Positions 22,801 to 35,800 of a DNA stretch of 45,413 nucleotides are shown here, one piece after another; the first letter of the stretch is position 1; the number at the start of each line of letters is the position of its first letter. Both the position numbers and the translations under genes were made by a program. The stretch is from the NCBI GenBank assembly GCA_030141605.1, contig JAQGDQ010000007.1, forward strand, positions 374,001 through 419,413. The letters run 5' to 3'. Below the pieces are notes generated by a model, which saw nothing but the letters and a program-made list of their open reading frames with translations, was not told the origin of the DNA and did no database searches. The DNA comes from Tubiluchus corallicola. Taxonomy: Eukaryota; Priapulida; Priapulimorpha; Priapulimorphida; Tubiluchidae.

Positions 22801-23735
22801 ATATTAAAAAGTCTAAATTCTCCTCATTTGCTAGAACAAATTTGCCTCGGTAGTGAATAACAGTAAGCTCATCATTCAGTGAAGTTCTGTTATCTACAGT
22901 GAAGACAAAACTTACCTGCTTTCAGTGCTTTCGTAATTTATTATTGGTAAAGTCCTATAAAGGGTAAGGTGTGATATTTTTTATGATAGATCTTCAATGT
23001 AATGGTCACAAGAAAGAACCGAAATCACATGCGACACTGCTGCTCTCAAAACAATTTACGGCAGAGCAGTCGTCTGTTTTGCTGTTGTCTTCTTCTTGTT
23101 GCCATTCGTTAAAATTATCGTCGTTTTAAGTTTAATGTGAAAATCATACTAGGAATAGCTTAAATATCTTTGTATTGGGGATCGTAAGACTCAGCATGAG
23201 TCAAGGCAAACTTTTTAAGCTTTTTTAAAAAAATGACTATTGCGAGTTGTGAGCCTATCTCCAAATGTCGGGACATGCGTTTAAATCAAGATACAGAGCT
23301 CTGTTTAATTCATTTAAACAGTTTAATGATCGATGTATAAATCATCGATGTTTTGTAGAACAAGCGAAAAATACACAATAAAGTTATATGCACATACGTT
23401 AGAAGCAAGAAAAAGTCAGGTTTAAAGATGTTTCATACATGTTTCTTCTTTGGTATATTGATTGACAAGTTTTAATTCGTGGTTACTAGCAAAAATTCGG
23501 GATAAGTGTGAAGTTCACAAAAGTATAAAAAATGTGGTGTTTTTTGCATGCAGGCTACATCCATTATGTGTATAAACCCAAAAAATTTGTTTTAGTGCTT
23601 CAATAAATACATGGTCTATGGCTGGTGAATAAGACAGTGGATGTTGTGACCGTGGACTCAGACCTAGAAAAATTATTCTCTACCAAAGGGACAAAATTCT
23701 CTAACAATCTTTAACAACAAACTGCTTTAGCAGTG
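19873..23735. other. intergenic region between the two genes
   Basis: No coding gene recognised. It contains an (ATT)n-like patch near 19993, the SINE at 20741-20970, and a short TTTAG repeat near 21960. A 66-codon open frame at 21498-21698 (NTG start, Cys-rich, IKCNHSIRCRRCW) matches nothing I know. TATA-like sequences at 22956 and 23524 (TATAAAAAA) could serve the WSC gene; the second lies about 210 bases before its candidate start codon. Confidence 0.45.
20741..20970 (-). mobile_element. tRNA-derived SINE with a 115-bp tandem duplication
   Basis: On the minus strand the right unit reads GGTGATCTAGCGATAATTAC, then ATGTCTCGTAAGTTCGAGA, then GGTTCAAATTCGGGAG: A-box-like, anticodon-arm-like and B-box parts of a tRNA in the right order. 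The left unit keeps a T-arm (CCTGG TTCAAAT CCAGG). The units begin at 20741 and 20856 with AGGTGGTGTTAATAGTTGG, so a 115-bp segment is duplicated in tandem. The anticodon loop is not conserved, so this is not a functional tRNA gene. Confidence 0.6.
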
Positions 23736-23799
23736 ATGGTTTGTAACCTGTACATTGCAGCAGTGTTTATTGGTTTGACATTTGATTCCACCATTAAAG
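23736..23799 (+). CDS. candidate first exon of the WSC gene (signal peptide)
   Basis: ATG 23736 has good context (G at -3 and +4) and opens [16 protein letters not shown] then DSTIK, a short hydrophobic leader with the features of a signal peptide. After 64 bases it meets a near-ideal donor, AAAG/GTAAGTAAT, in phase 1, exactly the phase needed to join the first WSC exon at 27678. The resulting junction codes for ..[11 protein letters not shown]... The hydrophobic core is followed by a poorly defined cleavage site. Splicing over 3.9 kb is inferred, not shown. Confidence 0.5.
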
Positions 23800-26737
23800 G
23801 TAAGTAATTTTTATCTTACATACCTTTTAGTACCTGGTTATGTAGGTATTAATTTAGATGCGACAACTAACAGCTGTCAAAGTGAGATACTAGTTTAATT
23901 ATTCTGAGTTATGAGAAGAGTCGTGGCAGGTAGTGTTACTATCCTGGATTGTTTCAGCCGATAATTTCTGTTATTAATGTACTTTTTCAGCAAGCAATCT
24001 GGGATCTCTTATCAAAAAATGTACTTACAGTTCACATGATTAATTGCATTTCGAAGCAGGAAATGAAGAAAATTTACTTAAATTTACTGTTTCCCCAACG
24101 GTTGAAATGTTTTTTATCATTGCTTTTTATTTAAAGCATAATAGACTTCACAGTTTTATTTTAAATGAAGCAGGATGATTTTCATATACTACTGTAACAT
24201 GATGGAATTTTGGTCTGAGGACTTCAAACAAAATATGTAAATTGTTTAAACCCTACGGAGATCATTACCTGATTAATTGTTAATAGGCAGTTTAGTGATT
24301 ACTGGATATAACCTCAATGTCCAATCACCAAATGTAAATTAACTCCAAACTGTAAATAATTACTATACAGAAATCAACACTTTTGTAGGTTTATTGAAAT
24401 TAAAGCTGCATTCACATCATAAAATTTTCAACAAGTTCAACTTTCAAGTTCAACAACAGTCTTTGAAAATTGGGCTAACTGTTTGTTTCTTTGTAAAATA
24501 GTTTTTGCCATTTGATCACAGACTGTAAGACTTTTGGAAAAATGTGAACGAGGATGGCATCAGGCTCACGAAAGCCTCCATGGTCAAAATACATGTAGAA
24601 CTCAAAGAGTTTCTACACAATGCCAGTGGTATTGTTTCTGTATTGAAGATAGAAATTATTCACGGTTTTTCTTCTAGTTGCACTTATATAGGCTGTCAAA
24701 CTGTTTGTGGTGGGCTAGGTTCTAATGTACTTTATCGGGTTTGCGCTAACATTATTAATTTACTGGCGTAATGTTAGTCATTTCCAAACTCAAAATATAG
24801 TTTAGCGCTTGTCTAGCAGCTTAAATTATTTTTCACTGCCTGTGGAGGACATGGTAACTGCTACTACACCAAAAATATACAAATATTTATCGTATATATT
24901 AATTTCGCTGGTATGTTATACATGTTTTTGTATGTATATAAGATTCGAGGCTACAGCTCCAACGACGTCACCATTTGTGGCGATCTACATATCAAAGGAA
25001 AGGTCTCGATCTAGTGTGGTCTCATTGGGGGCTTATTTTTCGATTCGGGCCCACCGGGCCGAACAGGGGGCAAAAACCTCCAAAAATGGCCATTTTCGCC
25101 CATTTTTCCAAAACTTATAGCTCTTATTTCTGGAGAATGGAATTGGGCTTGGGGTGATGCGGGCTATGAATAGAGAGCCTGTTCAACGGTGGGTGTATTA
25201 GGCGTATTTAGAATTCGCGGGGGGGGGGGCACGGCACCCCACAACGGGCGTTTTCCTGGACCCGCCTCACAATTTTTTCGAAATTTTATTCAAACAACCT
25301 ATAGAAAAACATACTAGCGACGCCTTGTGGGACTCTCGGAAGGAGATGCATGGCACTTTAGAAAGAGGAAGAACAGGACTACACGATGATGTGGGCTATA
25401 TTTTAGGTCAGGTCCACCAAGAGGAGTGATGACGAGTTAATTAGATGTTCCATTTTTGGCAATTTTTGCTTGGAAAACTGCTGATGCAAAGCTATTATTC
25501 TGACGTCATTCATTATACTCTGTCTGTAACCTTATAACTTTAATTCAGTAAAAGCTGCTACTGGCTTTGCATTGTAAATGAGGACTTTGTAGGATGTTCG
25601 CATATTATTGATTATGTAGGATGTTCGCATATTATTGATTATAAGTGTATTTATACTCAAATTTTTTTGGAATGTTTTGTTTTAAAGTTCAAGACTATGG
25701 GTGTTTGAGGTTTTGGGACAGAATTGAGTTTCGGGTTGGGATCAGTGGTTCTGGAACTAGGTTCCGGACTGAATGTTCGGGAAGGGGTGTTCAGGGTTGG
25801 ACATAAATTCTGGATTGAGGTTCGGGTCGGGATGATCATAATGACCCTGATCCTAAACACTCTTATCAAGGCAATGTAGTTAACTCTGATTCTGACGTAC
25901 GACTTTTCAGGTTTTTTGAGAAAACGCTCCTTTTGGTGGCATTTTGATTATTACTGAGTATATTTCTAATGAGTAACATTTGACATTTGTGAAGTCAAAG
26001 TGACAGCCTAATAATTAAGGTTTGCTCCTGGGTGTACACCGAAATTGTGCTCATTACCAACCCCCCACTAATGATAATTTATCCAGTATTGCACTGCAGT
26101 TTAGTTCAAATGGGATTTTCGTGTTCACAGAGTACGGAGTCTGGGTCCCGGTCTTTTTTCTGTTTGGACATTTAGTTATTGTTTCTGTTTTATACTTAAT
26201 GAACTAATACCCAAGGCCTTCAACAATTAGAATTACTATTGAAGGACCCTTTTGATTGCTTTATTTGAGTCTATTAGAGCCTATTAGACAGATTTTTTCA
26301 AATTGTGCCAAAGGGGATACGACGAACGCTCATTCAGAGGTAATTATGATGAATTAATGAATGTTTAGCATGCATGAAGTTTCTTGATACCGTGAAGGCA
26401 TTCAGTCTGTCTTCATATTATCATGATGCATAAAACTGTGCATAAACAGCAAGTCATTAACTACTATGACTTAATAAAACATTCATATAGCCTTTTAATT
26501 TTTAGTAAATCATTATGGTTAATAGTGGACCCTAATATAATCAACATATAGTGCATTGTTAGAGTGTGTAACAACAATTTGTGATTGTTTGACTAATAAC
26601 AAAAATATTATGTCAATCGCTTACAAACAGTCAATTGAATGAATCTGTTAACATACTGAAAAGGAATTATCTGTGCATAAGAAAACTGTTTACTGATAAT
26701 GCATGTTTATTTAGCATAACACAAGCGAGAGAGAGAA

Positions 26738-26826
<89 letters not shown>

Positions 26827-29800
26827 AAGACAGGTGAAAGAGAAATGAGGAGAGAAATAGAGAATGAAAGAATGACATTCATAGAGAAACACTTCAACCA
26901 TGCATGACAGAAATGAACAAGCGTAACAAGTTATTCAACTATTCGTCAATTATTAACAAAATTCAATTATTCATCAACTGTGAATAACATTCGGTTATTC
27001 GTTGACTGTGAATAAGATTCAGTTATTCGTCAACTGTGAATAAGATTAAGTTATTCATCTACTGTGAAGAAGATTCAGTTCTGACTGAGTTATTGACTGT
27101 CATTCATCAACAGTGAATAAGATTGCTTATTGTGATGGAGTAAATCTACAGGTTTTCGCCACCCTGGTAGTTTGTGAAGATATGTCCATCTGCTGATTGT
27201 TACCTTCTGTGGTTTTTGTTGTTTGCTTCTGCTTTGACTACTTACCTAAAGTCCTAACTATAATAATGCAAAACTTAATTTCTTGCTGTACTTATGTCAT
27301 TGTGATCAGTGGTGAAGTTGTATTAAATTTATTATTGCTTTTTCTATTTGTCATCTTCAGACTAAACAAAAAATTATGGTATTTTAGAATGTATGAAAAG
27401 TGGTTTTATGATGCATGTGGATTTGGATGCAGATGCATTTTCCATCTGTGGAACAGCCTGCTGAAAAAATCAATAGGAACAGCGGCAAAAAAAGAATAAC
27501 GCATAAGCGGGTACATTGAAAGCAGTATAAACTGATTTTATCTAGTCCGCACCCCCAAAATGTCTTAAGAAAGAAATTGTGGCAGTTTCTAACAAACGGG
27601 GGAGGGGGGGGTGCTCGTTAGCTAGTTAGGGTTGTTGCAACAACTGTCTGAATGTTTACTACCTTGCTGGTTTTCAGGTGCGAATATTACAGAACGTTTT
27701 GACTATGTTGGTTGTTTTGCCGGCGAGATCAGTATAACAAGTGCCACGATTGACAGACAAGAAGCTGGTGATCCACAGGAATGCCTCATCAGCTGTGAAA
27801 ATGAAGGATTTCCATTTGTCAGTGTAGCTCACAATCCGTTTGATCCGGCTGCGGCATATATTTGTGCCTGTGGCAATTCATATGGAAGATATGGCACGTA
27901 CAGCTCTTGTCCTGCTTGCCCACAGGTTCCTGACTGGATGTTTTGTGGAAGTACTCAAGTTCCATCAAGTTCTATATATGATACTCGTGGTGAGTATTCC
28001 AATATTTTATTATTTTCAAGTTTTAAAATTTAAGGATGTAGCTTTCATCTTGTAGCTACTAACTTATGATGTGTGAAATTCATTCAACAGGTAAAATGAA
28101 CAAAATATACACAACAAATAATGTGTATGCTCTGATATTTGCAGTTCTGGATATTTGGGATGCAACCACTGTGCTTATTTTTGTTCACCATTGCATCCGG
28201 GATATAAATATTTTCCCGACTATACAACTTTCAATCGTCTTTTTCTACAGGTGCGGCTATAATGAAGAGTCAAACTTTTTGTTTTTGCAGTTTGGAGCGA
28301 AGAACCTTATGAGTATTTAGGATGCTGGTCGCTTAAAAACAATCCAACTGTTCAGCATTCATTCCAGAATGTGATCAATGCTTATGAATGCGTTTATAAG
28401 TGCAGGCAGCAAACCATTTTAGATTTCGTAGGATATTTTGCTTACGTGGAGATGACAGGAACGTCCGGTACATGTCACTGTGATATTGCATTTGGGCAAT
28501 GGTGGCAACTTTATAGCAATGCATCGGCCTGTTTCAATTGTTCCGGTGAAAATACTGGGTTGTGTGGTAATACCAATGAAAAGAATTTCGCCTTCTATGA
28601 TGCCGGAGGTAAATAATGTTATCTACGGTTCTTTTTGACCATACAGTGAATTCTGATACATGAAGGCCTCTTTCACAGAAATAGTACCAATTCAATACTT
28701 TAAGGGCAAGGTGTACAGTTAAATATTCGACAAATGGTCAATACTAATGTAAAACTGCACTTATAAAATTCACTTCAGGACATTTGGATTCTTTGAGAAA
28801 ATGATATGTATTAGTAAATATGCATAGTTGATTGAAATGTTACTGTCTTGAGGACCATGAACTAATGTGCGTGTACTTATTTACATTATTGACAAGTATG
28901 TTAGCTAGTGATGACAGCATTCAGCAGCATCTAGCATCAACGAACTGTATAATGTAGTGAATCCTGAGGGCTGAAGATTTATAGTAATTTTCAATGCAGT
29001 TCTACTGTAAGGGGGCATCTATCATTTATTTACTGTGTTAATATGCTTGTGTTTCTTGGCAGACATAAAGCCACACTGGTTAACCGAGTGGCTTGTGACT
29101 GTCTGGCCTCGATACGTATTCTGGGCAGTTTCGGTTACTTGTTCCGACTGTTTACATTGTTGAAGAAGGATGTTTGTACATCCAAAAGTGACTATAGACA
29201 AACCTTGTTGTACCGCTCCTCGTTATACTGCAAAACTTGGTTACCACCTGCAAAATGGCCAGGACAAAATGGCTGTATTCAACTGTATATAAAAATAGTC
29301 TGTTATCCTGCTACCTGCCATCTGCCAGGCAAATTAATATATGTTAAATGTGAAATTGAGAACTGTCACCAATATACACTTGTCTGACTGTTTTGTGATT
29401 TGTCGCTGGCAAAATTTAACACAGCTCGTTGTAACACCAAAGTCGCTATAATGCCAACTTTTCTTGTCCAAAAGTGGGCGGCAGTATAAAGAGGTTTGAT
29501 GGTAATATTGCTCTCGTTGCTCAATGGTTTACCTTAGTGAGTTAAAACTGCGTAAGATCGAATAATTTTGCGTAATCATGCTAAGGCCACCTATTAAAGC
29601 TAAAAGAAACAATGGTATACAAATGTTGATCAATTGTAGAAAGTAGGACAGTTGTGCCACCTATAAGATTTAAATTCTTCCAGCATAGTGTTTTTAAAAA
29701 TAAATTATCAGATACTCTTGATCTGAGGTTAGTAAGGGAATGTTTATGCTTTATAGCAGTTATTTTCAACCTTTTTTGAGCCACGGCACATTTTTTACAT

Positions 29801-32800
29801 TTCCAAAATCCTCGGGCACACCACCAACCAAAATGACACAAAATGACACTCTAACACAGTACATATGATGCATATAGTTAATAATATAGTTTCTAAATGT
29901 ATTTCTACTCACTTAGTGTGAAACCTGGGCCTGTTTCGATGAACACAAAAGGGATATCCTGGCAGGAATGGTAGAAAGACACACACGAAGCTCTTCCTCA
30001 ACTGCTCTCAGTCTCTCTCTGTTTTTAGTTTTTATCGCAGTCAAGCTTGAGAAGCTCAGCTCACATAGATATGTGGTTGAAAACGGGAGCAATGTCAAAA
30101 TAGCTTTGTTGGCCAGAATGGGGAACTCCTTGGCAACAGATAACCAAAAACGGTCCAAAGGAAGATCAGTAAAGTTTAGCTTTAAACCACGATCTTGTTT
30201 CAGTTCAATGAGTTCCTCTTGCTCCTTTAAAGTCATGTCCTTTCCAGCAACGGATACTGAGCTGTATGGGTCCCTAACCCAGTCAAGGCATTCTGTGAAG
30301 GCTGAAGAGAAATAAAATGACAACTTCTCCTCAAGAGTTTTCAAATGTGTGGCAATCACCTCGCACATTGCAGCAGTGTTGCCATCATGCAGTTTCTCGG
30401 TGAGCGGGAACATCTCAAGGTTGCCACGCTGCACATGTTGTTGCCAGAGCTGCACCTTTAAACGGAATCCGTTCATCTGGGTTTCTTTCTTTGACCCTAC
30501 TTACGAAGCCTTTGGTGCGCCCGACCATGGCTGCGGCTCCATCAGTGCAGACACCTATGCAGTTTTCCCATGTAAGCCCGCTTTTGTCAAGATCTTCCGA
30601 CGTGACCCGAAATATTTCCTCTCCTGTTGATTTTTCTGGCAGTGCTTTGCAAAGTAGGAAGTTTTCTCTAATGGCTTCTCCATCCACAAAACGCACGTTG
30701 GCCAAGAGCTGACAATGTCCACTAATATCCGTCGACTCATCAAGTTGCAAGGCAAATTTCTTACTGATGCGCATCTTTTCCAAAACAACAGTTTCAATGT
30801 CCGCAGACATGTCATCAATACGTCTGGCAATTGTGTTATCTGAGAGAGGCACTTTAGCTATCTCTTTGGCCGCGTCAGGGACAAGCATCTCATTTACAAT
30901 GTCTTTGCAAGCTGGCAGTATTAAAGTTTCTGCCACAGTGTGGGACTTTTTTGATTTAGCTACGAGTTCAGCAACAAGGTAGCTAGCTTTGAGGGCTCTC
31001 TCGTTTACCTTTGTGGTTTTTCTCAAAAAAGTTGCCTGTTTCTCATTATTTGTACGTAAGCGTACAAAATACTCCATCGGCTTGTTTTGAACGGAAGGGT
31101 GCTTCGTTTGGAGATGGCGTTTAAGCTTGCTTGGCACCATAGCGCCATTGGATAGCTTCTCACCATGGCGCTATTGGATAGCTTCTCACCACACACCAAG
31201 CACAGCGGAGTCGGTGCTGCAGCATCCCCGGTAAAAGTAAATCCAAATGAAAGATAGCTTTCGCTGTATTGCCTCGAGCTCACCGTCTTGTCTTTTTTCT
31301 TTTGTCGACCACTCATACTAGGGCCTTCATCTGGGTCAGAATTTTGTCCAGAGCCCTGTTCGGCATTTGCATTTTCCCTTCTCAAAAACTTCTCCATCAC
31401 TGTCACTTGCTCGTCTTGCTGAGATCCCAAACTGTCACTGTCACTGTCACGTGTCACGCAGCGATACTTCTCTTGTTTATCATTCAATCAAATCTACAGA
31501 CACATGCGTGTTGAAACAATAGGCGGTCACGTGACCATTCTGACTGATGCGTCAGCACAGAAAGTGGTGAAATCTTGAAGTCTCACGTGGCAGGCCAGTC
31601 ACATAATCGTTCACGTCTCCTGCCTCCAAATTGTGGAATTCTTTGGCCCTACAATTACGCCTGATCAAGTCGATTGATAGTTCTAAAGAAGCCTGAAAAC
31701 TTACTATATAAATGAAGCCGTCTGTGGTTGATTGCCCGCAACACATTTACATTTGTATATATAGCAAACCTAAACTATGGTATATCTAAACCAGTTATGT
31801 GCTCAAAGTAAACTGTATACGAATTTACTAAGCAAACATACAACAGCGATAATTCTCTTGTTTATCATTCAATCCCGCAGTGTTTTGAGAGTCAAGTTAG
31901 TATATTTGTAATGATGCTGTACATAAACACTAACTCTATTGACTTTACAGGCATTTATCGCTCTCTGCTGCCACCCACTGAAATAGAAGAGTATTACATT
32001 ATCGGCCACACTTTATTACAGCACAGACACCCGACAATGGTTAATTAGGTGATATTAGATAATTTCCCATGGCACACCTGATGATCTCTCACGGCACATC
32101 AGTGTGCCGTGGCACACTGGTTGAAAAACACTGCTTTATAGTACTGGTGCATAGCACTAATGGATCACAGTCAGTTTCATCAGTAGTGTTAAAGCGGAAA
32201 ACGCAATACTTAGCACATTGTAATATTATTTTGTTTGCATCACAATAGTTTTCAACAGATTGTAACTTTTGTATCAACTTGACCGTTGATGCAGCAATAA
32301 AACAATGTCATCAGCATGATTTAAGTTGTGAATTATATGGATTGTAAAGAATTTCACCAAACCTGTATCTTGCTGGTCATGAGACCATGACCACTCACCT
32401 GTATATATCTGTTTTTACCTGGGCAAGCTAGTTGGTTTGTGGACGTTAACAGGCTTCTTTAGTTTAATAATGATAAAAGTAGTTTCACAATATAATAGTG
32501 CTACATTTTGTCATATATATTGCTAAATAATGTATTTGTTTTATTGCGACATACGATGTAAGTAAATACATCATTTGTGTATTATTTCAGATCCTATAAA
32601 CTGATAATCATACACACTTTAGTTTAATTAATGTATATCTTATTAACTTGACAGAATATAATATAAATTAGCAAATTACTGAACCAGATTCATTTACAAC
32701 TAGATCTTGTGTTCTGTAAATTTGGAACTGAGAAATTAACAATGTCAAAGAATTCCAATTATTATAGATGTTAAGAAGTTTATTAGATTCATTGAGCACA

Positions 32801-35800
32801 GTTAATTTGATATTTTAACTTCATGTAAAGTGGATTAACTTGTAATTATACTGATTGCAGCCTTTCAGTATAAAATGGCTTTTTATTTTTTAATAGACAA
32901 TATATTTTAATATATTTAAACACTACAAAGCTGAGGAGAATATGGTAGTTGTTAATTGTAGTACATTGATCTAATGTATTGCAAAATAACACTGTCAGGT
33001 CATTTATTTACATGACAAACAACGATGGGAAGCTTGGAGCACCCTGTTGAATCCCAGCATTTGACACAAACAGGTCTAATGCTATATTATGGAAAAAGAC
33101 AATATTTTCTGTATACATAGCGATTAATGCACTTAAGAATGTTGCAGAAATTCCACGTTTAGTAAGTTTGATAAACAATATTCGCCTCATAACAAATATA
33201 GTAATTTTAGCTCACCTAACCAGTGTAATTAAGAATCATAATTTTAATTCATCTTCTGCACAGCTGCAACTGGCTTGAAGGGCAGGTTCCTCATAACATG
33301 GCTTAAACCATAACTTAAATCTTTCACGCATGATTGTACAGTGGTATTCGCATAATAAATCCAAATGCTATTGCTGATTCAGGGCTCTGATAAGTCCATG
33401 GATAATGAATGCAGCCGTTTATTGTGACCACTTTTGTTGGAATGGAATGGCGTAATACTTTGTCTGAGAAAATATGTCGGATTAACATCAGCTTCACCTT
33501 GAATAATTTTTGCATTATGCTTCATCAAAAGTTTAAACATACACCAGTCAAAATACTAGGCTTGTACCTTATACATATTTGGTGTGTGTTAATATCCTAA
33601 TAAGCTTTAAAACCATCGTTAAAATTTGATTAACTTAAGCCCTAATTGTCGTTATTACTGGAAAGTGATCAGACGGGTTTGCTCCACCTCTGCATCTGTA
33701 AAAAGTCTATTGTCTGTTTATTAACTACAGTATTAAATCAACCTGAGATTTTTGCACCTCTTTGAATAGTGAAGTTGCCCTCATAGTATATGGCTCTATA
33801 ATGCACATGATTGACTTTATCTAAGTGAAGTGACCCCAGTAATGATGATGTACCATGGGAATTTACCTTTTGATATACATTGTTTGATGCAAAATTTCTT
33901 GTGAGAGTTTGTTGCTTCTTACTGAACGCACTCTTGCATTGAAATCACCTCCCAGTATTATGGAAATATTGTTATGCTCCTTGATGAATGCTATCATGTT
34001 AGCGAGCATTCGGAGGCTTGCATTTTCTTTGTCTTTGTAGTCTACTAACCAAAGACTGTAGTTAGCCAAACAGCAGTTAAAAGTTTTTGTTTTTAATTAA
34101 TATGTTTTGAGAAATATGATGGTGCCGATTTTAGTCGTTTAGGCAACAATTAAGTTATATATTTGCATACAAGATGCTCAAATTTTCCCATTTTTACTGG
34201 AAATAGTAATATTTTATTTATTTTCCAGGTTACCATGCTTGGTACCGTGGCTGTTACATTTATTACGACTCAGATATATATTACCCCTACTCAGAAAATA
34301 TGCCAAGGACAGATACACCTGCAGTGTACTGTATAAAGATGTGTTCTGATGCTGGTTATCTTTACAGCGGCGTGCATGGAAATTATACTGGCGGGGTCAG
34401 ACCTATGTGCCTGTGCTCAAACGGTTTTCCGTATAGAAATCGTTCTGTGAGTTGCCAGTTTGCTTGTGATACAAACAATACAGAATGCTTTGGTACAGAT
34501 TCGGTTGCAGGTTTTTCTACTGATAGTAAGTGAATGAGCCTTTTTCTATAACATCTACTTTTGACTGACAAAAATTTTAAACTTGGCGGTCCCTTCTGTA
34601 CGGCCTCAGTACCTGTTTTGTATAATTAGTCTGTGCGTGAATAATTTTGAAACCAACTTTCAATGTGCATTATTAAAATTAGACTGTGTTAAACTAATTT
34701 TTCACGCAGACTAATTTCACAGAATTTTTTTCATTCCAGTATAGAGTTTATTTTCAATGACATTCAAGTGGCAGGAACAATGATTTGCTCTTCAGTCACA
34801 GTCTTCTTCAGCAGACTCAAACTCAGAGCTAGAAGTTTCTTCATCAACTAGTTTGCTATTGAACATTTCTCGGGTACCTTTGCTTTATTTTCCTGCAACA
34901 CCAGGCACAGTTGCATTGTATCCCATTTGCTGTCTCCATCCAGTGCCAGGCCAAGGCAGGGCTTATGAATATCATTGCCTTATTAGCAAAAGTCTGTTGG
35001 GATGCCATATTGTAGTGTTTTACACTTACTCACCTCCCCTTGCTTTAATTGTTCTGAGGAAGAACAGCTATTTTACCTTTGACAATGGTAAATTCGCTAA
35101 TAAACACCCTAAAAATGGAATCAGCGACAATTCTAATAATTACGTGCACTTGCATGAACAGCGTCAGTACGCCGCCATCTTTGTTTACATGTGGAGCGAG
35201 ACAACAAACCAATATACCCCAAAATTAAATTAAATATTTTAAATAATTACATTATATCTTTGATAACACTAAAATGAAACATGTAAAGTGTTGAAATAAT
35301 TTTAGAATACATTTATTATGTAAAATTAATATTATAATCACTTATCAACAAAATATACATTGCATCATAGCTGGCAATCCGTTGCCAGGACGCCAGGTAC
35401 ACAAACTCTACAGATGTCATGTCACGAAGAGCAGATAAGCCTCCTATAAAAAGAGGAGTTTTAGGAGCAAACGACTGGACTGCTGAATAAGCAGCCACTG
35501 TTGAATAAGCAGCCCTGCTGAATAAGCAGCCCTGCTGAATAAGCAGCCCTGCTGAATAAGCAGCCCTGCTGAATAAGCAGCCCCTGCTGAATAAGCAGCC
35601 ACTGCTGAATAAGCAGCCTTGCTGAATAAGCAACCACTGCTGAATAAGCAGCCCTGCTGGATAAGCAGGAGGACTGAGCAGCTGTCATTACTACCTGAAC
35701 AAGGTAAGTGCTATTTACTAAGTCCAGTGCAGAAAATGCACAGGCTTTAGTAAGTAAGGTGCAGCATATGGACAGGACCAGTGTAGAAATACACAACATT

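Larger units (their letters stand above)
29581..34069 (-). pseudogene. decayed LINE (EN and RT fragments), interrupted by a hAT element
   Basis: On the minus strand, in LINE order, come four pieces. An APE-type endonuclease lies at 34069-33640, with [10 protein letters not shown] and further on SDHFPVITT. Reverse transcriptase pieces follow at 33190-32950 ([26 protein letters not shown], then VM, a stop and INDLT). An ADD box (NHADDIVLL) sits near 32320-32300, then [15 protein letters not shown] at 32277. The frame continues beyond the hAT insertion (32133-29757) into [13 protein letters not shown] at 29750-29581. Many stops and frameshifts, and about 500 extra bases between the INDLT and ADD blocks, show it is long dead. 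It fits the Jockey/CR1 group. Confidence 0.65.

Noticed and set aside
24544-24771. 75-codon open frame as a host exon
   Set aside because: No domain, no matching splice sites, and it sits in the long first WSC intron.
26667-26901. Open frames of Ser/Leu repeats, also at 37227-37509, and Arg/Glu repeats at 37245-37556 and 42337-42543
   Set aside because: These are translations of (GA)n microsatellites, without start context, splice logic or non-repetitive domains.
27197-27499. Hydrophobic frame just upstream of the first WSC exon as a possible signal peptide
   Set aside because: It begins at TTG, has no donor in phase 1 in the right place, and overlaps a dispersed repeat; the ATG exon at 23736 fits better.
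29060-29140. tRNA-like sequence GGTTAACCGAGTGGCTTG as a tRNA gene or SINE
   Set aside because: There is no convincing B-box or cloverleaf, so only a weak SINE suspicion remains.
29968-31514. Plus-strand open frames across 29968-31514
   Set aside because: They are antisense shadows of the hAT transposase on the minus strand.
35316-35799. Minus-strand frames with [16 protein letters not shown]-like repeats
   Set aside because: They arise from the 17/18-bp hairpin array, in which frame changes from unit to unit; no gene context.
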